The translations under genes were made by a program, and so were the position numbers. Positions 24,904-34,709 of a DNA stretch of 64,000 nt are shown one piece after another. This DNA is from Candidatus Limosilactobacillus intestinigallinarum (GTDB lineage: Bacteria > Bacillota > Bacilli > Lactobacillales > Lactobacillaceae). The notes under the pieces are model-generated. The model made no database searches, had not been told where the DNA came from, and saw only the letters and a list, made by a program, of their open reading frames with translations. The DNA lies in contig DXAA01000001.1 in the NCBI GenBank assembly GCA_019117285.1, positions 62,001 through 126,000 of the forward strand, read 5' to 3'. Every line of letters starts with the position of its first letter. The stretch's first letter is position 1.

Positions 24904-26841
24904 CTAGTCCTGCTGGTCAAACTCCTCCAGCTTTTCGGCCGCCTCTGTCCAGGCCAGCTCGACCTCGTCGGCCTTCTCCTTGGCGGCGTCCAGTTCCTTC
25001 TGCAGGTCGGTCAGCTTGCCGATGTCGGTGGCGATCTCCGGCTGACTCATCTTCTCCTGGAGCTTGGTCTGCTGATCTTCCAGCTCGCCCATCTCGGCCT
25101 CCAGCTTATCTACCTGGCGCTGGAGCTTACGGCGGGCCTTCTGTTGTTCCTTGCTCTGTTGGTAGGACTGCTTGCCCTTGGAGACGGTTGGCGCCTGGCC
25201 AGCCGTCTCAGTCGTTGCACTGGCGGCCTGCTGCTTGGCCTGCTCGGCGAGGAAGTCATCGTAGTCGCCCTCGTAGTGAGTGATCCCGTCCTTATGCATG
25301 TCGAGGACGTCGGTCGCGACCTGGTTGATGAAGTAACGGTCGTGGGAGACGAAGAGGACCGTCCCGGTAAACTCGTTGATGGCATTTTCCAGGACCTCCC
25401 GGCTATCGATGTCGAGGTGGTTGGTCGGTTCATCGAGGATCAGGAAGTTGATCGGCTTGAAGGAGAGCTTGGTCAGCTCCAAGCGGGCCTTTTCACCACC
25501 GGAGAGGTCGTGGACGGGCTTGTAGACGTCATCACCGACGAAGAGGAAACTCCCCAGCAGGGAGCGGATGTCTTTTTCAGGAACCTCGGGGTGGTCGTCC
25601 CAGACCTCGTCGAGCACGGTCTTCTCGGGGTGGAGCTGTTGTTGTTCCTGGTCGTAGTAACCGATCTCAAGGTTCGCGCCAAACTTAACGTTCCCGCTGA
25701 TCAGGGGAATCTGGTGGAGGAGGGACTTGAGGAGGGTTGACTTACCGATCCCGTTCGGGCCGATGATCCCAATTCGCTGGGGTTTACGCACGGTGAAGGA
25801 GAGGGGCCCGGCCAGGACCTGGTCATCGTAACCAACCTTGGCGCCCTCAACGTCGAGCACCTCGGTCCCGCTATCCTGGTCACTGTGGAAGTGGAAGTGG
25901 ATCGACCGGTCGTCGGTCTCGGGCCGCTCCAGCCGGTCCATCTTCGCCAACTGCTTGCGCCGTGCCTGGGCCCGCTTGGTCGTCGAGGCGCGGACAATGT
26001 TCCGGTTAACAAAGTCTTCCAGCTTGGCGATCTTCTTCTGCTGTTGGTCGTAGTGCTTCCATTCCGCCTTGAGCCGCTCCTGCTTGTGGGCGACAAACTG
26101 GGTGTAGTTGCCCGTGTAGTGGGTCAGGGTCCGGTTATCAAGGTCGTAGACATCCTTGACGACATGGTCGAGGAAGTAGCGGTCGTGGGAGACGACGAGC
26201 AGGGCACCCCGGTAGCTCTTGAGGTAGTCTTCCAGCCAGGCCAGGACGTTCATGTCGAGGTGGTTGGTCGGTTCGTCCAGGATCAGGAGGTTGGGTTCCT
26301 GAAGGAGGATCTTGGCCAGGGCCAGCTTGGTCTTCTGACCACCGGAAAGGGCGTCGACTGGGGTGTCATAGTACTCCTCACCAAAACCGAAGCCGTGGAG
26401 GATGCCCCGCATCCGGGACTCATACTCAAAGCCGCCCCGCTTCTTGTATTCCCCCTGGAGGCGGTCGTACTTGTTAAGCACCTGCTGGTAGCGGTCACTG
26501 ACTGGATCCAGGCTGGCCAGCTGTTCTTCCAACTGGTGGATCTCCTTCTCCATCTCGTGGAGGGGGGCAAAGACTAGGTCGAGCTCGGCCCAGATGTTGT
26601 TCTGACTATCGAGCCCCTGGTCCTGGGCCAGGTAACCGATGGTCAGGTCCTTGACCTTGCTGATCGTTCCCTCGTCCGGCTGGGTGATCCCAGCGATCAT
26701 CTTCAGCAGGGTCGTCTTACCAGCCCCGTTACGACCGACGAGGGCCGTCCGTCCGTGGTCCTGGACCTGGAGATTAATATTGTGAAATAAGACGTCGGCA
26801 CCGAAGCGGCGCATGACGTCGTTGGTCTGTAAAAGTATCAT
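24904..26841 (-). CDS. ABC-F ATPase (YdiF/Uup-like translation factor)
   Basis: The 645-residue protein has two ABC domains and no membrane domain. Walker A motifs are GRNGAGKTT (near 37) and GPNGIGKST (near 353). Signatures are LSGGQKTKL and LSGGEKARL, each followed by LILDEPTNHLD. A P-site tRNA-interaction linker lies between them, and a Lys/Glu coiled coil occupies the last 90 or so residues. ABC-F proteins act on ribosomes. It is divergent from rex, as ydiF lies near rex in bacilli. No evidence favours an antibiotic-resistance subtype. Confidence 0.92.
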   Translation of the reverse strand: MILLQTNDVMRRFGADVLFHNINLQVQDHGRTALVGRNGAGKTTLLKMIAGITQPDEGTISKVKDLTIGYLAQDQGLDSQNNIWAELDLVFAPLHEMEKEIHQLEEQLASLDPVSDRYQQVLNKYDRLQGEYKKRGGFEYESRMRGILHGFGFGEEYYDTPVDALSGGQKTKLALAKILLQEPNLLILDEPTNHLDMNVLAWLEDYLKSYRGALLVVSHDRYFLDHVVKDVYDLDNRTLTHYTGNYTQFVAHKQERLKAEWKHYDQQQKKIAKLEDFVNRNIVRASTTKRAQARRKQLAKMDRLERPETDDRSIHFHFHSDQDSGTEVLDVEGAKVGYDDQVLAGPLSFTVRKPQRIGIIGPNGIGKSTLLKSLLHQIPLISGNVKFGANLEIGYYDQEQQQLHPEKTVLDEVWDDHPEVPEKDIRSLLGSFLFVGDDVYKPVHDLSGGEKARLELTKLSFKPINFLILDEPTNHLDIDSREVLENAINEFTGTVLFVSHDRYFINQVATDVLDMHKDGITHYEGDYDDFLAEQAKQQAASATTETAGQAPTVSKGKQSYQQSKEQQKARRKLQRQVDKLEAEMGELEDQQTKLQEKMSQPEIATDIGKLTDLQKELDAAKEKADEVELAWTEAAEKLEEFDQQD

Positions 26842-26926
26842 GAATGAAACCTCATTAATATAGTGTGAAATAAATCAGTTTCCATTTTAGCAGATTTTAC
26901 AGAATATATAAAAAATTGAATTTTTA

Positions 26927-26966
26927 TTGTAGATTGGTTCACAATCAAGGGGAAAGTTGCTAGAAT
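26927..26966 (+). promoter_or_regulatory. rex promoter with overlapping Rex operator
   Basis: An 18-bp site with half-sites TTGTAGA and TTCACAA separated by four bases (26927-26944) matches the Rex consensus TTGTGAA-N4-TTCACAA with two mismatches. Its right half is also the -35 (TTCACA, 26938-26943) of a promoter with an extended -10 TGC-TAGAAT (26961-26966) and 17-bp spacing. A second partial palindrome TGTGAA-T-TTCACA lies at 26976-26988. NADH-responsive autoregulation is inferred. Confidence 0.7.
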
Positions 26967-27077
26967 AAAGTGTAATGTGAATTTCACAAGCGTTGAAATT
27001 GTGATTGATCACTTGCTCAACCATAAGCGTGAGAGTCGAAATGAGCGATTGCTTAAAATATAACAGGAGGAAAAAAT

Positions 27078-27719
27078 ATGCCAAGCAAAAAGATTCCGCG
27101 AGCCACGGCCCGTCGTTTACCAATTTATTACCGTTACCTGACGGTACTCTTGAGTGCCAACAAGAAGCGGGTGTCATCCACCGAACTGTCCGAGGCCGTT
27201 CAGGTGGATTCGGCGACCATCCGGCGGGACTTCTCCTACTTCGGTGAGTTGGGGAAGCGGGGCTACGGTTACGACGTCGCCAACCTGCTGAAGTTCTTCA
27301 AGGGAATCCTCCACCAGGACTCCCTGGTCAGCGTGGCTCTGGTCGGTGTCGGGAGCCTGGGGAGTGCCCTGCTCAACTACAACTTCCATCAGGACACCAA
27401 CCTGCGGATCAGCGCGGCCTTTGATACCAAGCCCGAGTTTGCCAACACGGTCAAGAGTGGGGTCCCGATCTACCCAGCCGAGGAGATGACGACCCAGCTC
27501 AAGGAACAGCAGATCGACGTGGTCATCCTGACGGTGCCGGGTGCCAAGGCCCAAAAGGTTACCGACCAGCTGGTTGAGGCGGGCGTGAAGGGAATTCTGA
27601 ACTTCACCCCGGTCCGCCTGTCCGTACCAAAGGATGTGCAGGTCCAGAACATTGACCTGACCAACGAACTGCAGACCCTGATCTACTTCATCAAGAACTA
27701 CTCAGAAGATAACAAGTAA
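27078..27719 (+). CDS. rex: Redox-sensing transcriptional repressor Rex
   Basis: Rex senses NADH/NAD+ and represses fermentation and redox genes. The 213-residue protein has an N-terminal winged helix (RLPIYYRYL ... [20 protein letters not shown]) and a Rossmann domain with [13 protein letters not shown] near residue 90, then a C-terminal swapped helix. AACAGGAGG precedes the ATG. It is divergent from the ABC-F gene and precedes groESL. Its own promoter carries a Rex-like site. Confidence 0.96.
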   Translation: MPSKKIPRATARRLPIYYRYLTVLLSANKKRVSSTELSEAVQVDSATIRRDFSYFGELGKRGYGYDVANLLKFFKGILHQDSLVSVALVGVGSLGSALLNYNFHQDTNLRISAAFDTKPEFANTVKSGVPIYPAEEMTTQLKEQQIDVVILTVPGAKAQKVTDQLVEAGVKGILNFTPVRLSVPKDVQVQNIDLTNELQTLIYFIKNYSEDNK

Positions 27720-27726
27720 CTGGTCA

Positions 27727-27764
27727 ACGGGCCGGGAATGCTGCATGCGTTGCCGACCCGTTTT
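27727..27764 (+). terminator. rex terminator
   Basis: An interrupted stem ACGGG-CCGG / CCG-A-CCCGT is followed by TTTT. Confidence 0.65.
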
Positions 27765-27819
27765 CGTATTTTAAACAATAGGAAGGACTAAAATAGTCAA
27801 AATTGGTCAAACTTTCTTG

Positions 27820-27847
27820 TTGCAATTCGGGGAAAAGATGTTATAGT
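27820..27847 (+). promoter_or_regulatory. groESL promoter
   Basis: TTGCAA (27820-27825), a 16-bp spacer and TATAGT (27842-27847) lie immediately upstream of CIRCE. Confidence 0.7.
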
Positions 27848-27858
27848 AATAAATGTGG

Positions 27859-27885
27859 TTAGCACTTAGGAACGTTGAGTGCTAA
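27859..27885 (+). promoter_or_regulatory. CIRCE operator (HrcA site)
   Basis: TTAGCACTT-N9-GAGTGCTAA matches the CIRCE inverted repeat with a single change (the last base of the left arm is T instead of C). It lies about 11 bp after the -10 box. HrcA binding here represses groESL outside heat stress. No hrcA is in the window. Confidence 0.95.
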
Positions 27886-27922
27886 AATGACAAACTAATT
27901 TTAACAAGATGGAGGGATTAAC

Positions 27923-28207
27923 GTGTTAAAACCATTAGGAGATCGCGTTGTTCTTAAAGCTGAAACTGAAGAAGAAAAGACGGTTGGTGGAATTGTCCTT
28001 GCTTCCAATGTAAAGGAAAAGCCAACTACTGGAAAGGTTATTGCCGTTGGTGAAGGTCGGACCTTAGACAACGGACAAAAGCTTACTCCAGCTGTTAAGG
28101 AAGGTGACCGGGTACTCTTTGACAAGTACGCCGGCAATGAAGTGGAATACAACGGGGAGAAGTACCTGGTTGTTCACGAAAAGGACTTAGTTGCGGTAAT
28201 CGACTAA
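27923..28207 (+). CDS. groS: Co-chaperonin GroES
   Basis: GroES is the 10-kDa heptameric lid of the chaperonin. The 94-residue protein starts at GTG 27923 after GGAGGG. It shows [14 protein letters not shown], the mobile-loop region [12 protein letters not shown] near residue 18 and the C-terminal EKDLVAVID. Translation is probably strong. Codon use is that of a highly expressed gene. It is cotranscribed with groEL under CIRCE. Confidence 0.97.
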   Translation: MLKPLGDRVVLKAETEEEKTVGGIVLASNVKEKPTTGKVIAVGEGRTLDNGQKLTPAVKEGDRVLFDKYAGNEVEYNGEKYLVVHEKDLVAVID

Positions 28208-28272
28208 GTTTTATTCAACATTCGAAATTAAACGTTAAAAATCATTACATTCATTTAATGAGGTGACAATAA

Positions 28273-29904
<1,632 letters not shown>

Positions 29905-29937
29905 TCTGCCCCTGATGAATTAAATTAAGACTAATCA

Positions 29938-29980
29938 AATAACCGGTTGAGGGTTCATCCTCAACCGGTTATTTTTATTT
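29938..29980 (+). terminator. groESL terminator
   Basis: A 15-bp stem, AATAACCGGTTGAGG with CCTCAACCGGTTATT, is followed by TTTATTT. Confidence 0.92.
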
Positions 29981-30103
29981 CCCGGGAAATAATTTCCACG
30001 TACTAAAAGTTTTTTTCGGGCTGTGCTGGAGTGGCTTTGTGGTAAAGTAGAGCATACACACTAATGCTTAAGAAAAAGTTAACCTTGGCAGAAGGGAGTC
30101 ATA

Positions 30104-31699
30104 ATGAAAAAGCTAAAAGTACAGAAGATTAGTCTCTTTTCGGGGATCATGCTGGCCCTGAATTCCTTGATCGGGTCTGGCTGGCTGTTTGGGGCCGGGA
30201 CCGCCGCAAAGGTGGCTGGCCCGGCCGCCATCATCTCCTGGATCCTCGGGGCGGTGATCATCATCAGTATTGCCCTGACCTACGTCGAACTGGGGGCGAT
30301 GTTCCCCGAGAGCGGGGGGATGAGCCGGTACGCCCAGTACAGTCATGGCCAGCTGCTCGGTTTCATCGCCGCCTGGGCCAATTGGATCTCCCTGATCACC
30401 CTGGTCCCGATGGAGGCGGTGGCCTCGGTTCAGTACATGAGTTCCTGGCCCTGGTCCTGGGCCAACTGGACCCACCACTTCATGAAGGACGGTAACATCA
30501 CGGCCAACGGCATGTGGGTGGTCGTCCTCTTCATGTTAGTCTTTACTTTGATCAACTTCTGGTCGGTCAAGCTGATGACCCGGTTCACCAACCTGATCTC
30601 GGTCTTCAAGATCGTCCTACCAACGCTGACCATCCTGATGCTGATCATTTCCGGCTTCCACCCGGGCAACTTCGGCCACAGTGTCGGGACCTTCATGCCG
30701 TACGGGAGCCGGTCGATCTTCGAGGCGGCGGCGGTCTCCGGGATCATCATGTCCTACGACGCCTTCCAGACGATCATCAACATGGGTGGTGAGATGGTCA
30801 ACCCCCACAAGAACATTGTTCGCGGGGTCCTGATCTCGATGATCATCACCGCGATGATCTACATCATGCTCCAGGTGGCCTTCATCGGGGCAATTGATCC
30901 GGCCATGCTGGCCAAGGACGGTTGGCACGGGATCAACTTCACCTCGCCGTTTGCCGACATCGCCATCCTGCTGGGGATGAACTGGCTGGCCATCCTGCTC
31001 TACATGGACGCCTTTGTCTCGCCGTTTGGGACTGGGGTGGCCTTCGTGGCGACGGCCTCTCGGGCCCTGGCGGCGATGACCCACACCAAGCACCTGCCCC
31101 AGTGGCTGGGGCGGCTAGCCCGGCGCTACATGATTCCCCGCTTTGCCATGGTGACCGACTTTATCCTGGCCGTCATCCTGGTCAACACCTTCCGGAACTG
31201 GAGCCTGCTGGCGACGGTCATCACCGGTTCGACCCTGATCGCCTACTTGACGGGGCCGGTGACCGTGATGACCCTGCGCAAGATGCGGCCCGACCTCAAG
31301 CGGCCCTTTGCCCCGGCCTATATGACCTGGCTGGCGCCGGTGGCCTTCGTCCTGGCCAGCCTGGCCATCTACTGGACGATGTGGCCGACCACGATCCAGG
31401 TCATCCTGGTGATCGCCCTGGGACTGCCGATCTACCTCTACTACGAGGTTCGCTACCACCACACGGCCTGGGGACCCCAGCTGAAGAGCAGTGCCTGGCT
31501 GTTGTGCTACCTGGTCTTCATCTCAATCATGTCCTACATGGGGAGTGCGGGCTTCGGCGGCCAGAACTGGATCAAGTACCCCTGGGACTTTGTCGTTATC
31601 ATCATCGTCTCCCTACTTTTCTACTGGTGGGGAACACACAGCCACCTGCCGGAGATTGATCCGGGGGCCGAGGAGGTCAACCAGCGGGTCAAACTCTAA
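30104..31699 (+). CDS. APC-superfamily amino acid permease
   Basis: The 531-residue polytopic protein has about 12-14 hydrophobic segments. It opens with the APC signature region (FSGIMLALNSLIGSGWLFG, residues 13-31), and GGMSRYAQYSHG near residue 75 matches the TM2-TM3 loop. The long form with an extended C-terminus resembles the YveA/aspartate-proton symporter group, but the substrate is not assigned. GAAGGGAG lies before the ATG. Monocistronic, between groEL and the KimA-like gene. Confidence 0.85.
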   Translation: MKKLKVQKISLFSGIMLALNSLIGSGWLFGAGTAAKVAGPAAIISWILGAVIIISIALTYVELGAMFPESGGMSRYAQYSHGQLLGFIAAWANWISLITLVPMEAVASVQYMSSWPWSWANWTHHFMKDGNITANGMWVVVLFMLVFTLINFWSVKLMTRFTNLISVFKIVLPTLTILMLIISGFHPGNFGHSVGTFMPYGSRSIFEAAAVSGIIMSYDAFQTIINMGGEMVNPHKNIVRGVLISMIITAMIYIMLQVAFIGAIDPAMLAKDGWHGINFTSPFADIAILLGMNWLAILLYMDAFVSPFGTGVAFVATASRALAAMTHTKHLPQWLGRLARRYMIPRFAMVTDFILAVILVNTFRNWSLLATVITGSTLIAYLTGPVTVMTLRKMRPDLKRPFAPAYMTWLAPVAFVLASLAIYWTMWPTTIQVILVIALGLPIYLYYEVRYHHTAWGPQLKSSAWLLCYLVFISIMSYMGSAGFGGQNWIKYPWDFVVIIIVSLLFYWWGTHSHLPEIDPGAEEVNQRVKL

Positions 31700-31739
31700 G
31701 CCGGAATTGTCGTAATTGACGAAAAAAGTTCCAAAATGC

Positions 31740-31769
31740 TTGTTGCAAACAACAGCAATAAATTATAAT
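31740..31769 (+). promoter_or_regulatory. Promoter of the KimA-like gene
   Basis: TTGTTG (31740-31745), an 18-bp spacer and TATAAT (31764-31769). The 86-bp leader that follows has no recognisable c-di-AMP riboswitch. Confidence 0.6.
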
Positions 31770-31855
31770 ATTATCCAGTTATCTAAATTAGAGTGATAAT
31801 TATATTAATGGAGCCAATTTACTGACCCAAATTAAATCAATTGGGAGGGAGAGAG

Positions 31856-33694
31856 ATGTGGCGTTATCTTAAACGCGTATTGATTGGAAAACCATTAAAG
31901 ACCCTTGATGAAGGGCAGACCCACCTGACTAAGTTCAAGGCCCTGGCGATGCTGTCATCAGATGCCATTTCGTCAGTCGCCTATGGTCCAGAGCAGATCA
32001 CGACGGTGCTGGTTACCCTGTCAGCAGCGGCAATCTGGTACTCAATCCCGATCGCGGCGATTGTCCTGATCCTGCTGCTGGCGATCACCCTGTCCTACCA
32101 ACAGATCATCCATGCCTACCCGAGTGGTGGGGGTGCCTACGTGGTGGCCACCCGCAACTGGGGGAGCAACGTGGGGCTGTTCGCCGGGGGCTCGCTTTTG
32201 GTCGATTACATGTTGACCGTGGCGGTTTCTACGACCTCGGGGACCGAGGCGATCACCTCGGCGATCCCGGCCCTCTACCACTATTCGGTGCCAATCTCGA
32301 TCATCATTGTCCTCTTGATCATGTTCATGAACCTACGGGGGATGAGTGAGAGTGCCAACTTCCTGACCGTGCCGGTTTACTTCTTCGTCCTGATGACGAT
32401 GGTCATGATCATCTGGGGTGGTTACAACATCATCACCGGTCAGATCCACTACCACGCGGTTGCTGACTATGGGACCCCGGTGGCCGGGATGTCGTTCGTC
32501 CTGTTCATCCGGGCCTTCTCGGCTGGTTCATCATCGCTGACCGGGGTGGAAGCCGTAAGTAACGCGGTGCCGAACTTCAACAAGCCTAAGGAGAAGAACG
32601 CGGCAACCACGCTGGCGATCATGAGTGCCATCCTGGCCTTCTTCTTCATCGCCATCATCTTCTTCAGCTTCTACCTGGGGGTCGTGCCGAACTCACGGAC
32701 CACGATCATGTCCCAGATGGCAGCTCAGATCTTTGGCGGCCACGGCATCGGCTTCTACCTGCTGCAGCTGTCAACGGCCATGATCCTGGCCGTTGCGGCC
32801 AACACTGGGTTCTCGGCCTTCCCGATCCTGGCCTTCAACATGGCTAAGGATAAGTACATGCCGCACGCCTTCATGGACCGTGGGGACCGGCTGGGTTACT
32901 CCAACGGGATCATCTCCCTGGCGATCGGGGCGATCATCCTGATCCTGATCTTCCATGGTCAGACCAACATGCTGATCCCGCTGTACGCGGTCGGGGTCTT
33001 CGTGCCGTTTACCCTGTCGCAATCCGGGATGATCATCCACTGGTTCCGGGAACGCCAGGGCTGGTGGGTCGGCAAGGCCTGCATCAACTTTGTGGGGGCC
33101 CTGATCTCCTTCATCCTGGTGGTCTGCCTCTTCTGGCAGCACTTCGGTAACGTTTGGCCATACCTGATCATCATGCCGCTCCTGCTCTACATGTTCCACG
33201 CCGTCCACTCCCACTACGTCAAGGTGGCGGCCCAACTGCGGGTGGCAGAGAAGACCAAGGTTCAGCTCCACGACTACGACGGGTCCACCGTCATTGTCCT
33301 GGTCGGCAACGTGACCCGGGTCACCCGGGGGGCCATCAACTATGCCCGGTCGATCGGTGATTACGTCATCGCGATGCACGTATCATTCGACGAGAACCCG
33401 GGGAAGGAACACAAGACGGCCAACGAGTTCAAGGCGGAGTATCCGGACGTTCGGTTTGTCGATATCCACTCCTCCTACCGGTCAATCGCCAAGCCAACCC
33501 TGCGTTTCGTTGACGTGATTGCCAAGCGGGCCGAGGCCCGGAACTACTCGACCACCGTTCTGGTTCCCCAGTTCATCCCGAAGCACCCGTGGCAGCTGGC
33601 CCTGCACAACCAGACCAGTGTCCGCTTGCGGGCTGTGTTGAACTCTCGTGAGAACATTATTGTGGCCAGTTACAACTATCACCTACATGAATAA
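31856..33694 (+). CDS. kimA: KimA-type potassium/APC transporter with C-terminal USP-like domain
   Basis: The 612-residue protein has 12 TM segments (residues ~20-450) followed by a soluble domain of about 150 residues with VIVLVGNVTRVTRGAINYA, as in KimA (YdaO). KimA is a high-affinity potassium importer whose soluble domain binds c-di-AMP. The transporter signature SSDAISSVAYGPEQ lies near residue 32. ATG 31856 follows GGAGGGAGAG. In Bacillus a c-di-AMP riboswitch precedes kimA; the leader here seems too short for one. The transported ion is inferred from family resemblance. Confidence 0.82.
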   Translation: MWRYLKRVLIGKPLKTLDEGQTHLTKFKALAMLSSDAISSVAYGPEQITTVLVTLSAAAIWYSIPIAAIVLILLLAITLSYQQIIHAYPSGGGAYVVATRNWGSNVGLFAGGSLLVDYMLTVAVSTTSGTEAITSAIPALYHYSVPISIIIVLLIMFMNLRGMSESANFLTVPVYFFVLMTMVMIIWGGYNIITGQIHYHAVADYGTPVAGMSFVLFIRAFSAGSSSLTGVEAVSNAVPNFNKPKEKNAATTLAIMSAILAFFFIAIIFFSFYLGVVPNSRTTIMSQMAAQIFGGHGIGFYLLQLSTAMILAVAANTGFSAFPILAFNMAKDKYMPHAFMDRGDRLGYSNGIISLAIGAIILILIFHGQTNMLIPLYAVGVFVPFTLSQSGMIIHWFRERQGWWVGKACINFVGALISFILVVCLFWQHFGNVWPYLIIMPLLLYMFHAVHSHYVKVAAQLRVAEKTKVQLHDYDGSTVIVLVGNVTRVTRGAINYARSIGDYVIAMHVSFDENPGKEHKTANEFKAEYPDVRFVDIHSSYRSIAKPTLRFVDVIAKRAEARNYSTTVLVPQFIPKHPWQLALHNQTSVRLRAVLNSRENIIVASYNYHLHE

Positions 33695-33698
33695 AAAT

Positions 33699-33728
33699 AA
33701 CGGTGTCCGGACTACGGGCACCGTTTTC
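33699..33728 (+). terminator. Terminator of the KimA-like gene
   Basis: AACGGTG-t-CCG ... CGG-g-CACCGTT stem followed by TTTC, right after the stop codon. Confidence 0.75.
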
Positions 33729-33746
33729 ACTATTAAGGAGTTTTTT

Positions 33747-34007
33747 ATGGATAAGAAACAACTGCTGTTCGGCCTGCTCTTTGGGCTGGGCCTCTTTTTC
33801 ACCGCCAGCTACTCCATCGACAACCGGGGCTTTCACTCGGGAATCTACGGGGTGATTGGCTGCCTGCTGATGCTGAGTGCCTACTGTGGCTTCAACTGGG
33901 CCAAACTAAAAGCCCACGACCACCAAACGCGGGTGATCCTGGGCTGGTTAGCGGCCATGCTGGCCGTGATTGTGATCTTGGATATTGCGGAAGCCGTCCT
34001 GGCCTAG
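33747..34007 (+). CDS. Small three-TM membrane protein of unknown function
   Basis: The 86-residue protein starts at ATG 33747 behind AAGGAG. It has three hydrophobic helices (about residues 5-21, 30-47 and 60-84) and short polar loops. No family is recognised. Its stop overlaps the stop of the convergent yigZ gene by 4 bp. The terminator that would serve it lies inside the yigZ coding sequence. Confidence 0.75.
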   Translation: MDKKQLLFGLLFGLGLFFTASYSIDNRGFHSGIYGVIGCLLMLSAYCGFNWAKLKAHDHQTRVILGWLAAMLAVIVILDIAEAVLA

Positions 34008-34645
34008 GCCGGCTGATAGGGCACCTCGTGATTGCGGGGTTGCCCCTTTTTTATTTGGAGCTGGTCGTTGAAGCGGTTGGTGAGCTGGGCGATCAGGTCA
34101 TCGCAGGCGTCCCGGTCGATGAAGATGGTGACCGTCACGTCCACCCCGTAGGCCTCGTTGGCGACTTCAACGTGGTGTTCCTTGAGGAAGTAGACGAGGG
34201 GGTCATGCTGGGCATAAGAGACGGTGATGTCAACGGCGGTCTGGATAACCCGCTGGACGAGGCCGGCTTGGTGGATGGCGTTGGTCGTGACGTTGCTGTA
34301 TGCCCGGATCAGGCCACCCGCCCCGAGCTTGATCCCGCCAAAGTACCGGGTCACCACGGCCACGACGTTGTGGAGCTTGGCCAGCTGGAGGGACTCCAGG
34401 ATCGGAACGCCGGCCGTTCCGCTGGGTTCACCGTTGTCACTTTCCCGTTGGACCTGGTCGTGGTCACCAACCATGTAGGCAAAGCAGTTGTGGGTAGCCT
34501 TGCGGTTGGCCGTTTGGACCTGGTCAATGAAGGCTTGGGCGGCTTCTTCGGTGTCGACCCGCCCGAGCGAGCAGATGAACCGGGACTTCTTGATGACCAT
34601 TTCAAAGCTGGTGTTTTTGGCGATGGTGATGAATGGTTCTGGCAT
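34004..34645 (-). CDS. yigZ: YigZ/IMPACT family protein
   Basis: The 213-residue protein has the UPF0029 N-terminal domain with the family core KKSRFIC, ATHNCFAYMVGD and the signature RYFGGIKLGAGGLIRAY near residue 106, then a DUF1949 ferredoxin-like C-terminal domain. The molecular function is not settled; relatives bind nucleic acids or regulate translation. ATG 34645 follows AAAGAGG; an upstream in-frame ATG at 34675 lacks one. It is divergent from the comFA operon. Confidence 0.92.
   Translation of the reverse strand: MPEPFITIAKNTSFEMVIKKSRFICSLGRVDTEEAAQAFIDQVQTANRKATHNCFAYMVGDHDQVQRESDNGEPSGTAGVPILESLQLAKLHNVVAVVTRYFGGIKLGAGGLIRAYSNVTTNAIHQAGLVQRVIQTAVDITVSYAQHDPLVYFLKEHHVEVANEAYGVDVTVTIFIDRDACDDLIAQLTNRFNDQLQIKKGQPRNHEVPYQPA
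34019..34052 (+). terminator. Terminator for the small membrane gene, embedded in the yigZ 3' coding end
   Basis: GGGCA-CC pairs with GG-T-TGCCC, followed by TTTTTTAT on the plus strand. The whole structure lies within the last codons of yigZ. Confidence 0.7.
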
Positions 34646-34709
34646 ATTACAACCTCTTTCGTGATTTTTGATCAAGCCTCCGTACTTATTAAGTAAGGGG
34701 GGAATGATG

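Noticed and set aside
31700-31855. Looked for a c-di-AMP (ydaO-type) riboswitch before the KimA-like gene
   Set aside because: The leader after the TATAAT is under 90 bases and shows none of the expected long paired structure.
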